Positions 40,985 through 50,891 of a stretch of DNA of 64,000 nucleotides are shown one piece after another. Below the pieces are notes generated by a model. The model did no database searches, was not told where the DNA came from, and worked only from the letters and a program-made list of their open reading frames with translations. Within the stretch, counting starts at the first letter, position 1. Every line of letters begins with the position of its first letter. The DNA comes from Martinezella lusitana (GTDB lineage Bacteria > Pseudomonadota > Alphaproteobacteria > Rhizobiales > Rhizobiaceae), in contig NZ_JACHBG010000008.1 in the NCBI RefSeq assembly GCF_014207095.1, forward strand, positions 62,001 through 126,000, given 5' to 3'. The position numbers and the translations under genes are program-made.

Positions 40985-42115
40985 ATGGTGAAACATAGGG
41001 AAAGCCGGTCCGGCCAGAAAGCTGCGGGCGGTCCAGGGGCAAAACCCCGGCGCGACATGCCCGGCAAGCTGCCGGCAAAGCCTGCGCGTGATTCAAGGCC
41101 AGCCAAGCCTTCGCGCGATCTCGGCGAACGCGTTGCCGAGCCGCGCACGGCTGCCCCTGCGGCCGCCACGCCTGAGCGCCCGCTGATCGCCCGAACCGGC
41201 GAACGCCCGACCGAGCGCGTGCCCGTCATTCTCGAGTCGCTTGGCGCCGGGGATTTCCACCTTATCGATAGCGGCAATGGGCTGAAACTCGAGCAGTACG
41301 GACCCTATCGCGTCGTCCGCCCGGAGGCGCAGGCGCTGTGGCCGCCGTCGCTTGCCTCGCATGTATGGGACAAAGCCGACGCCGTCTTCACCGGCGACAC
41401 GGATGAGGACGGTATGGGCCGCTGGCGCTTCCCGCGCGAGGCGCTCGGCGAGACCTGGCCGCTGCAACTGCTCGGCGTCGATTTTCTTGGTCGCTTCACC
41501 GCGTTCCGCCACGTCGGCGTCTTCCCGGAGCAGATCGTGCACTGGGCCTGGATGAAGGAGCAGGCCGAGGCCGCGAAAAGGCCGCTGAAGGTCCTGAACC
41601 TTTTCGGCTATACCGGCGTCGCCTCGCTGGTGGCCGCCGCCGCCGGCGCTGAAGTGACCCATGTCGATGCCTCCAAGAAGGCGATCGGCTGGGCGCGCGA
41701 GAACCAAGCCCTGGGCCGCATGGAAAAGCTGCCGATCCGCTGGATCTGCGAGGATGCGATGAAGTTCATCCTGCGCGAAGAGCGGCGCGGCAACAAATAT
41801 GATATCATTCTCACCGACCCGCCGAAGTTCGGCCGTGGTCCGAATGGCGAGGTCTGGCATCTGTTCGAGCACCTGCCGCTGATGCTCGATATCTGCCGCG
41901 AGATCCTGTCGCCGAAGGCGCTCGGCCTGGTGCTGACGGCCTATTCGATCCGCGCCAGCTTCTATTCGATCCATGAGCTGATGCGTGAGACCATGCGCGG
42001 TGCCGGCGGTGCGGTCGAGTCCGGCGAGCTCGTCATCCGCGAAGCGGGCCTCGACGGCCGCACGCCGGGCAGGGCGCTTTCCACTTCTCTCTTCAGCCGC
42101 TGGGTGCCGAAATGA
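40985..42115 (+). CDS. Class I SAM-dependent rRNA methyltransferase (RlmI-like)
   Basis: The 376-residue product has a basic, Pro/Ala/Arg-rich N-terminal extension (about 1-75), then a Rossmann methyltransferase with VLNLFGYTGVASLVAAAAGA as motif I and DPPKFGRGPNGEVW as the catalytic motif IV. It ends in LSTSLFSRWVPK. The family modifies bases in 23S rRNA, and the exact site is not predictable. The ATG at 40985 is the likeliest start. Its stop overlaps the next start (ATGA), forming an operon with the TrmH and lspA genes. Confidence 0.87.
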   Translation: MVKHRESRSGQKAAGGPGAKPRRDMPGKLPAKPARDSRPAKPSRDLGERVAEPRTAAPAAATPERPLIARTGERPTERVPVILESLGAGDFHLIDSGNGLKLEQYGPYRVVRPEAQALWPPSLASHVWDKADAVFTGDTDEDGMGRWRFPREALGETWPLQLLGVDFLGRFTAFRHVGVFPEQIVHWAWMKEQAEAAKRPLKVLNLFGYTGVASLVAAAAGAEVTHVDASKKAIGWARENQALGRMEKLPIRWICEDAMKFILREERRGNKYDIILTDPPKFGRGPNGEVWHLFEHLPLMLDICREILSPKALGLVLTAYSIRASFYSIHELMRETMRGAGGAVESGELVIREAGLDGRTPGRALSTSLFSRWVPK

Positions 42116-42972
42116 ACCAGGATTTCCGTAGTGACGGCCCGCGCAAGGTCGGACAGGTCAAGGAGGTCACCTCGCTTGCCAATCCGATAGTCAAGGATAT
42201 CAAGGCGCTGACGGTCAAGAAGTCCCGCGAGGAAAGCGGTGCCTTTCTCGCCGAAGGCCTGAAGCTCGTCATCGATGCGCTCGAACTCGGCTGGACGATC
42301 CGCACGCTGGTTTATGCCAAGGCCGGCAAGGGCAAGCCCCTGGTCGAGCAGGTGGCCGCCAAGACGGTGGCAGCCGGTGGACTGGTGCTCGAGGTCAGCG
42401 AAAAGGTCATCGGCTCGATCACGCGCCGCGACAATCCGCAGATGGTAGTCGGCGTTTTCGAGCAGCGCTGGCGGCCGCTTCGGGACGTCAAGCCGAAAGC
42501 AGGCGAAACCTGGGTGGCGCTCGACCGCGTGCGCGATCCCGGCAATCTCGGCACCATCATCCGCACCGCCGATGCGGCCGGTGCTTCCGGTGTCATTCTA
42601 GTCGGGGAAACCACCGATCCGTTTTCGCTGGAAACCGTGCGTGCCACCATGGGTTCGGTCTTCGCCATGCCCGTCGTCAAGGCGACGCCGGAAGAGTTTA
42701 TCGCCTGGAAGAAGAAGGCCGACGTCTCCGTCGTCGCCACGCATCTGGCCGGCGCGGTCGACTACCGCACCATCGATTACAAGAGGAAGCCTGTCGTGAT
42801 CCTGATGGGCAACGAACAATCCGGCCTGCCGGATGTCCTGGCGAAAGAGGCCGATGCGCTTGCCCGCATCCCGCAGGCCGGCCGCGCCGACAGCCTCAAT
42901 CTGGCTGTGGCGACCGCGGTCATGCTGTTCGAAGCCCGCCGCCACATTCTGACCCTTAGCGAGAGCCGATGA
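42112..42972 (+). CDS. TrmH/SpoU family RNA 2'-O-methyltransferase
   Basis: The 286-residue product has an N-terminal RNA-binding substrate domain (about 20-100: TSLANPIVKDIKALTVKKSR) and a SPOUT domain with the three family motifs: LDRVRDPGNLGTIIRTADAA, VILMGNEQSGL and IPQAGRADSLNLAVATAVML. These form the trefoil-knot SAM site. It methylates a ribose in tRNA or 23S rRNA. It overlaps the genes on both sides by four bases. Confidence 0.9.
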   Translation: MNQDFRSDGPRKVGQVKEVTSLANPIVKDIKALTVKKSREESGAFLAEGLKLVIDALELGWTIRTLVYAKAGKGKPLVEQVAAKTVAAGGLVLEVSEKVIGSITRRDNPQMVVGVFEQRWRPLRDVKPKAGETWVALDRVRDPGNLGTIIRTADAAGASGVILVGETTDPFSLETVRATMGSVFAMPVVKATPEEFIAWKKKADVSVVATHLAGAVDYRTIDYKRKPVVILMGNEQSGLPDVLAKEADALARIPQAGRADSLNLAVATAVMLFEARRHILTLSESR

Positions 42973-43487
42973 TCGAGAGCGAGACCAATATGCAGCCGCC
43001 TGCAAAAGTGGCTCTGTTTTCCAGACCCTTGCCGATCCTGATCTTCATCGTCATCGCCGTCATTCTCGATCAGGCCGTGAAGATCATGGTGGATCACTGG
43101 CTGCCGTTGCAGGAAATGGTGCCGGTCGTTCCGATGCTGGCGCTTTATCGCACCTACAATCTCGGCGTCGCCTTTTCCATGCTGTCAGGCATGGATGGCT
43201 GGTTCATCGTTGGCATGCGGCTCGTTATCGTCGCCTTCGTGCTGTGGCTCTGGCGGCATACGCCCAATCACCGCTGGCTGGCCCATCTGGGCTTTGCGCT
43301 GATTATCGCCGGTGCGCTCGGCAACCTGATCGACCGCTTTCTCTACGGCCATGTGATCGACTACATCCTCTTTCACACCGAGACCTGGTCTTTCGCGGTG
43401 TTCAATCTGGCCGATAGTTTCATCACCGTCGGGGCTGCCTGCGTCATTCTCGATGAACTTCTGATGCCGAAAAAGGCCAAAGCGTAA
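42969..43487 (+). CDS. lspA: Lipoprotein signal peptidase
   Basis: The 172-residue product is an inner-membrane aspartyl protease that removes the signal peptide of diacylglyceryl prolipoproteins. It has four membrane helices (about 22-40, 72-92, 104-122, 141-163), the conserved YNLGVAFSM, and the catalytic aspartates in GNLIDRFLYGHVIDY (Asp122) and FNLADSFI (Asp149). Its ATG overlaps the stop of the TrmH gene. The gene ends a three-gene transcript; the kinase 56 bases downstream may be read through. Confidence 0.94.
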   Translation: MIESETNMQPPAKVALFSRPLPILIFIVIAVILDQAVKIMVDHWLPLQEMVPVVPMLALYRTYNLGVAFSMLSGMDGWFIVGMRLVIVAFVLWLWRHTPNHRWLAHLGFALIIAGALGNLIDRFLYGHVIDYILFHTETWSFAVFNLADSFITVGAACVILDELLMPKKAKA

Positions 43488-43542
43488 AATTCTACCGAAT
43501 CCCTGAAGGCATCAGGAACGGTGCCTATGCTAGCCAGATTGC

Positions 43543-45834
43543 ATGAGCACTTTGGCAAAACTGCAGGGAACGCCTGCCGCTGATATCACTCGCGATGAAA
43601 CACGATCGATCGAAGGGTTGACCGGGAACGGACTGCCCCGTGCAGAAACGACCGAGACCTCGCGAGAGGCGGAACGACGCCTGGCGCCGCCTGCACAGCC
43701 GCGATGGCTGCAACGCCATTGGCTGAATGGCGGCGGCCTGGTTGGCGGTATTGTGCTGCTTGCAATCGGCTTTGCCGGCGGTCCGCTGATGCTGGCCGGA
43801 GTTCTCGGCCTCGTGGCGTTTGCACTGGCAGTTGCCGGCTTCCTGAAGGTGTGGAAGGCAGAGGCGACGCCCGCTGTCTCCGTTGCCGATTTCAGCGAGA
43901 GCGACCATGACCGTCTTTGGGAGCGCAAGGAAAGCAATAGCCTGCTTGCCACCATCCATGATGCGCTTGGCGACATCACCGTCATCCGCAGCATCGACCG
44001 GCAGATTCTCGACGCCAATGCCACCTTTCGCAAGCTGACGGGAAAGTCCAGCCCCGAGGGCTTGACGCTGGAAGAGACCGGCATCGTCTTCCGCGCCGTC
44101 ACCGATGCCAAGCATCAGGATGCCGAGATCGAGACGCCCGAAGGCCGCCGCATCTTTGCCTGGCACGATGTCATATTTCGCGATCCGTCGAGCGGCCTGC
44201 TGTGCATACAAAGCGTTGCCCGCGACGTCACGGAAGAGCGGCAGACGGCGCGCAATCGCGAAGATGCCAGGCTGAAAGCGGAATATAACAGCGCCGCGAA
44301 ATCCAGGCTGCTGGCTACCGTCAGCCACGAGATCCGCACGCCTCTCTCGGGCATCCTCGGCATGAACCATCTGCTTGCCCAGACGCCGCTGACGCTGGAG
44401 CAAGCCAATTACCTCACGGGCATCCGTCAATCGGGCCACGCGCTGGTCCAACTGGTGGAGGACCTTCTTGATTTCTCCACGATCGAAGTAGGGCGCTTCC
44501 AGCTGCATCCGCGCAAGGAAGCCCTGCGGCCGCTGCTCGAAGGCGTCGTCGAGATGCTTGCTCATCGCGCCCATGAAAAAGGCATCGAAATCGCCGCGAC
44601 AGTCGCTGCCGATGTTCCCGAGACGATGGAATTTGATCCTGCGCGGTTGCGCCAGGTTCTGTTCAATGTCCTTGGCAATGCGGTGAAGTTCACCCAGACG
44701 GGCGGTGTTCTCGTTCGCGCCAACCTGGAAGGAAACGACCTGTCGATATCCGTGCGGGACACTGGTCCCGGCATGACGGAAGAGGAGCAGGCTCGCATTT
44801 TCGGCGAATTCGAACAAGCCGGTACCGTTGTCGAAAGAAGCGCCGGCACCGGGCTTGGGCTCGCGATCTCCGCGCGGATATTGCGTGAGTTCGGCGGCAG
44901 GCTCAAGGTTGCCAGCGAACGCGGCAAGGGCACCGAGTTCACCATCAGCTTTCCGATCGGCCTGGCTGACGATGACGCCGGTGCCAGCCAACGCAAAGAT
45001 GTGCTCAAGGGCGCGCATGTGCTGCTGCTCGCGCCCGAAGGGCCGGCAAGCTCCGCCATCGCGCAGACCATCCGCACTCTTGGTGGCGACTGCCACCTGG
45101 CCGGTGCCGGCGACATCGATGTCCTGATGCGATCCTCCGAGGGCAGCGAGGCTGGACGGTGGACCGATCTGATCGTCGATCATCGTATGGCTCCGCTCTA
45201 CTTCCGCGAGGGAAATGAGCTGGCGATACCGACACTGCGCAAGATCTTCCTCGTCAATCCGGAAGAGCGCAACACGCATCCGCTCGATCTCTTCGACGCC
45301 TGGCTCATCCGGCCGCTGCGGGAGCAATCGCTGATCGACGTGCTGAGCGGTCGCATGCGCGGCATGGAAAAGCGCGACACGATGCTCGACGGCGTCTCCG
45401 AGATCGGCATCACGACGCCCGAGGCAGACGATCCCGTGCTTGAGATCCTGCTTGGCGAGGATGATCCGGTCAACGGCATGCTGGTTCGCGCCATGCTTGC
45501 CAAGGCCGGCCACAGGGTTCGTCTGGTCGAGGATTTCGATGGCCTGCGCGCCCGTGCGGAGAATGCCGAAGCGCGGCCGGACGTGATCGTCACCGATTTC
45601 AACATGCCCGGCGGCGCCGGCGCTGCCGTGCTTGCGCAATTGCGCGCACAGGAACGCCGACAGGGATTGCCGGCACTGCCAATCATCGTGTTGACCGCCG
45701 ACAGCCGCGACTCGATCCGTCGGCAGGCGTTGCTCGCGGGAGCCGACGCCGTCATCGTTAAGCCGGTCGATCCCGAGCGGCTGATGACTACCGTCCAGAG
45801 TCTTTCAAGGCTGGCCTTCGAACGGGCCGTGTAG
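43543..45834 (+). CDS. Hybrid sensor histidine kinase with PAS and receiver domains
   Basis: The 763-residue product has two membrane helices (about 62-82, 83-103), a PAS domain (about 133-235), a HisKA domain with the phosphorylated His262 in TVSHEIRTPLSG, and an ATPase domain (NVLGNAVKF, DTGPGM, GTGLGLAIS). A receiver-like segment (about 488-610) follows that lacks the acidic pair, and the last domain is a normal receiver with Asp685 in TDFNMPGG and a KPVD lysine loop. No response regulator is adjacent. The signal is unknown. It is sited between lspA and olsB in the same direction. Confidence 0.9.
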   Translation: MSTLAKLQGTPAADITRDETRSIEGLTGNGLPRAETTETSREAERRLAPPAQPRWLQRHWLNGGGLVGGIVLLAIGFAGGPLMLAGVLGLVAFALAVAGFLKVWKAEATPAVSVADFSESDHDRLWERKESNSLLATIHDALGDITVIRSIDRQILDANATFRKLTGKSSPEGLTLEETGIVFRAVTDAKHQDAEIETPEGRRIFAWHDVIFRDPSSGLLCIQSVARDVTEERQTARNREDARLKAEYNSAAKSRLLATVSHEIRTPLSGILGMNHLLAQTPLTLEQANYLTGIRQSGHALVQLVEDLLDFSTIEVGRFQLHPRKEALRPLLEGVVEMLAHRAHEKGIEIAATVAADVPETMEFDPARLRQVLFNVLGNAVKFTQTGGVLVRANLEGNDLSISVRDTGPGMTEEEQARIFGEFEQAGTVVERSAGTGLGLAISARILREFGGRLKVASERGKGTEFTISFPIGLADDDAGASQRKDVLKGAHVLLLAPEGPASSAIAQTIRTLGGDCHLAGAGDIDVLMRSSEGSEAGRWTDLIVDHRMAPLYFREGNELAIPTLRKIFLVNPEERNTHPLDLFDAWLIRPLREQSLIDVLSGRMRGMEKRDTMLDGVSEIGITTPEADDPVLEILLGEDDPVNGMLVRAMLAKAGHRVRLVEDFDGLRARAENAEARPDVIVTDFNMPGGAGAAVLAQLRAQERRQGLPALPIIVLTADSRDSIRRQALLAGADAVIVKPVDPERLMTTVQSLSRLAFERAV

Positions 45835-45967
45835 AGCCCATTCCGTTTTCGCGCCGAGATTGCCGATGCCGGCTCGCCAATGTATGATGGTGAGCCGCTG
45901 TCATATTCAACCAGTGGCTATCGCAACGCTAAACTGGGGACGGTTTGTTCATTCGAAAATTTGCAAT

Positions 45968-45983
45968 GGGCACGCTTCTTGCT
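45968..45983 (+). promoter_or_regulatory. Possible sigma-54 (-24/-12) site upstream of olsB
   Basis: GGCACGCTTCTTGC has GG (45969-45970) and GC (45981-45982) exactly ten bases apart and matches the consensus apart from the first T (G here). No activator site was recognised, so this may be chance. Confidence 0.3.
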
Positions 45984-45997
45984 TTTAGCCAAGCCGC

Positions 45998-46015
45998 GTG
46001 TCACTTTCCTGTCGC
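45998..46015 (+). promoter_or_regulatory. Candidate PHO box upstream of olsB
   Basis: GTGTCAC and CTGTCGC, separated by TTTC, form two 7-base direct repeats with 5 of 7 matches each to CTGTCAT, in the 11-base spacing that PhoB needs. It lies 48 bases before the olsB start. Ornithine-lipid synthesis is known to rise under phosphate limitation in Sinorhizobium. Confidence 0.45.
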
Positions 46016-46063
46016 ACGAATTTGGTTTATGGCGCTATATCGGCCCGCAGGGGGAGAGTCGCC

Positions 46064-46942
46064 ATGTCCATCGAAATTTTGAATCGCGAAGCTCAGGGCG
46101 AAATGGTTCAGTCTTCAAAGGCAACGGTCGAACCGGTTGCCAGCGATGTGCTTGGACGCATCGGAAATTTAGAAACGCGCCTTGCACGCTCGGCGCGCGA
46201 AATTGATGCCGCTCAGGCTGTTCGCTACCGCGTTTTCGTCGAGGAGATGAACGCGCAGCTACCGGTCGACGCCATGCGTCGGCAGCGTGATATCGATAGC
46301 TGGGACGCAATTTGCGACCATCTTCTGGTGCTGGACCGTTCGCTCGAAGGCGACACGGAAGACCAGATTGTCGGCACCTATCGCCTGCTGCGCCAGGAGG
46401 TGGCCATGGCCAATGGCGGCTTCTATTCTTCCTCGGAATTCGACATCGACGCACTGCTTGCCCGCCATCCCGACAAGCGCTTCATGGAACTCGGCCGCTC
46501 CTGCGTCCTGCCGAATTACCGTACCAAGCGCACGGTCGAGCTGCTGTGGCAGGGCAACTGGGCCTATGCGCTGAAGCATGGCATGGGCGCGATGTTCGGT
46601 TGCGCCTCCTTCCCCGGCGTTCTTCCGGAGCAGCATGCGTTGGCCTTGTCCTTCCTCTATCATAATGTAGTCGCCAAGGATGAATGGGCTGTCGGCGCTC
46701 TGCCGTCGCTTGCCCGCACCATGGATCTGATGCCGGTCGAAGCCGTCAACCCGAAGAAGGCGTTGATGGCGTTGCCGCCGCTGATCAAGGGCTATCTGCG
46801 CCTCGGCGCCATGGTCGGTTCCACGGCCGTCGTCGATCAGGCTTTCAACACGACCGATGTCCTGATCGTTCTGCCGATCGCCAGCATTTCCGATCGCTAC
46901 GTCAATTATTACGGCGCGGACGCCGGTCGCTTCGCAAGCTGA
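46064..46942 (+). CDS. olsB: L-ornithine N-alpha-acyltransferase OlsB
   Basis: The 292-residue product transfers a 3-hydroxyacyl group from acyl carrier protein to the alpha amino group of ornithine, the first step to ornithine lipids, which replace phospholipids when phosphate is short. It has the GNAT-related core: DAAQAVRYRVFVEEMNAQ, IVGTYRLLRQEVA, FMELGRSCVLPNYRTKRTVE and MFGCASFPG. Length and motifs equal rhizobial OlsB. OlsA, the second enzyme, is not in the window. The ATG at 46064 has GGGGGAGAG upstream. Confidence 0.92.
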   Translation: MSIEILNREAQGEMVQSSKATVEPVASDVLGRIGNLETRLARSAREIDAAQAVRYRVFVEEMNAQLPVDAMRRQRDIDSWDAICDHLLVLDRSLEGDTEDQIVGTYRLLRQEVAMANGGFYSSSEFDIDALLARHPDKRFMELGRSCVLPNYRTKRTVELLWQGNWAYALKHGMGAMFGCASFPGVLPEQHALALSFLYHNVVAKDEWAVGALPSLARTMDLMPVEAVNPKKALMALPPLIKGYLRLGAMVGSTAVVDQAFNTTDVLIVLPIASISDRYVNYYGADAGRFAS

Positions 46943-47011
46943 CACTATTAGAGCGGCTCAGCGTTTCATGGAGACGCCAAGCCGCTCTATCTGTCTTGTG
47001 GATCAACTGTC

Positions 47012-48421
47012 CTAGGGAATCGCAAAAATATCGATTGCGTCTGTGATGCCGCGCAGCGAGACGTGGTGCGATTGCGGCTTCAGGCCGCGCGTTGTCAGCA
47101 GCTCGGCGGCACGGATGTTTTCCAGCACCGCGCTCGTTGCGAATATCTCGCTCGATGTTGCCAAGTGTTGGACGCGTGAGGCGATATTGACCGTCTGTCC
47201 GAAATAATCCTGCCTCTCGTTGAGACTGACGGCGATGCACGGCCCCTCATGGATGCCGATTTTCAGAAGAAGATCGTCATTGCCACGTTCCTTGTTGAGG
47301 CTCGACATGGCGTCGCGCATCCGCATCGCTGCGGCTAGCGCCCGGTCTGGGGTCGGGAAGGTGGCCATCACGGCGTCGCCGATGGTTTTGACGACGGCGC
47401 CGGCCTCTGCCCCCACGATTTCATGCAGGATACTGAAGTGGGTTTTGACGAGGTCGAAGGCCGCAAGATCGCCAACCCGCTCGTAGAGTTCCGTCGAGCC
47501 GCGCAGATCGGTGAAAAGGAAGGTAAGGCTGGCGATCTTCAGCCTCTGATTGATGTCGATGGTGTCCGTTCGATAGATGTCGCGGAAGGTCTGGTTGGAG
47601 AGCAGCCGCTTGGCGGTCAGGAATGGCCGACGATTGCCGAGCACACCATGAAGTGCGTCGTTGGCGATGCAGACCGATGGTAGCGTGCGAACCTGGGTAT
47701 GATTTTCGATGACGATGCGCAGCGGACCCGGTCTGAGTTCCACCGTTTCGCTGAGCCGATGCATGCGATCGAGCACCAGCGATATGCTCTGCCGTTCCTT
47801 GGATGGCTCGCCCTTCACATCGAGGAATTGAGCACTGTGGGTAACCGGATCGAAGATAATGACGAATTCGGCCGGCAGCTGCAGCGATACGACAGCCTTT
47901 TCGCCCGGCGGCAGCTCCAGGGCTTCGATGACGAACTGGTCGATCTTCTCCTCGTAACCCTCGTCCGGAAGATCGATGCCTGAACTCCAGTAGATCTGGC
48001 GAAAATACTCCAGAGGCGACAAATGATGCGGATTATGGGCAGCGATGTGGCGTATGCGTGGACTGACGGTGAAGGTCACTTCGACCATCTCGTCGAGCGT
48101 CGGCTCATAGCCGGCAGCGCATAAAGTGCAGCTGTAGGATTCGCTCTGGACGGTTCGCAGCGACGTGTTGACGTCCAGCACGCCGCCGCATCCCGGGCAC
48201 AGCACATTCCAGGACATCTCGAACAGACCGAGCCGCGCCGCATGCAGGAAAGTGCTGATCGTTTGTTCTTCGTCGAAACCATGGTCGGCAGCGAAGGCGA
48301 GGGCATTCACGCGATTGAGCTTGCGGTCAGGTGCCTCAAGAACCATCCGCTCGATTGCATCGACGATTTCAGGCCGCGCTGAATGGCGCAGCGCTTCGAA
48401 TAGGGGCTGAGCTTCACTCAT
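47012..48421 (-). CDS. Class III adenylate/guanylate cyclase with N-terminal zinc ribbon
   Basis: The 469-residue product has an N-terminal DUF5939-type region with a four-cysteine zinc ribbon (Cys75, Cys78, Cys98, Cys101: CPGC and CTLC) and a C-terminal cyclase domain. The metal-binding aspartates are Asp305 (FLFTDLRGS) and Asp349 (TIGDAVMATF), and the closing VNIASRVQHLA supplies the transition-state Asn/Arg. The nucleotide choice is not proven. Rhizobia have many such cyclases. It faces olsB tail to tail. Confidence 0.88.
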   Translation of the reverse strand: MSEAQPLFEALRHSARPEIVDAIERMVLEAPDRKLNRVNALAFAADHGFDEEQTISTFLHAARLGLFEMSWNVLCPGCGGVLDVNTSLRTVQSESYSCTLCAAGYEPTLDEMVEVTFTVSPRIRHIAAHNPHHLSPLEYFRQIYWSSGIDLPDEGYEEKIDQFVIEALELPPGEKAVVSLQLPAEFVIIFDPVTHSAQFLDVKGEPSKERQSISLVLDRMHRLSETVELRPGPLRIVIENHTQVRTLPSVCIANDALHGVLGNRRPFLTAKRLLSNQTFRDIYRTDTIDINQRLKIASLTFLFTDLRGSTELYERVGDLAAFDLVKTHFSILHEIVGAEAGAVVKTIGDAVMATFPTPDRALAAAMRMRDAMSSLNKERGNDDLLLKIGIHEGPCIAVSLNERQDYFGQTVNIASRVQHLATSSEIFATSAVLENIRAAELLTTRGLKPQSHHVSLRGITDAIDIFAIP

Positions 48422-48490
48422 GCCCCTATCCTACACTCATTTTACCGGCCAGCCATCATCTTTGTTCGGCTCTCGGGCCGCCAGCAGGAA

Positions 48491-50779
<2,289 letters not shown>

Positions 50780-50891
50780 TGTTCCTCCAAACCTCCTGTG
50801 GGCGACCGGTCCCTCTTGCCCGATAGCTGTTGTCTTCTATACCGGCGCGCGGATAGGGTGACACCTCATTTTTTGGAAAAACTGCACCTCC

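Noticed and set aside
43525..45639. Long minus-strand open frame opposite the hybrid kinase
   Set aside because: The kinase frame has all histidine-kinase motifs; the antisense product shows only biased composition.
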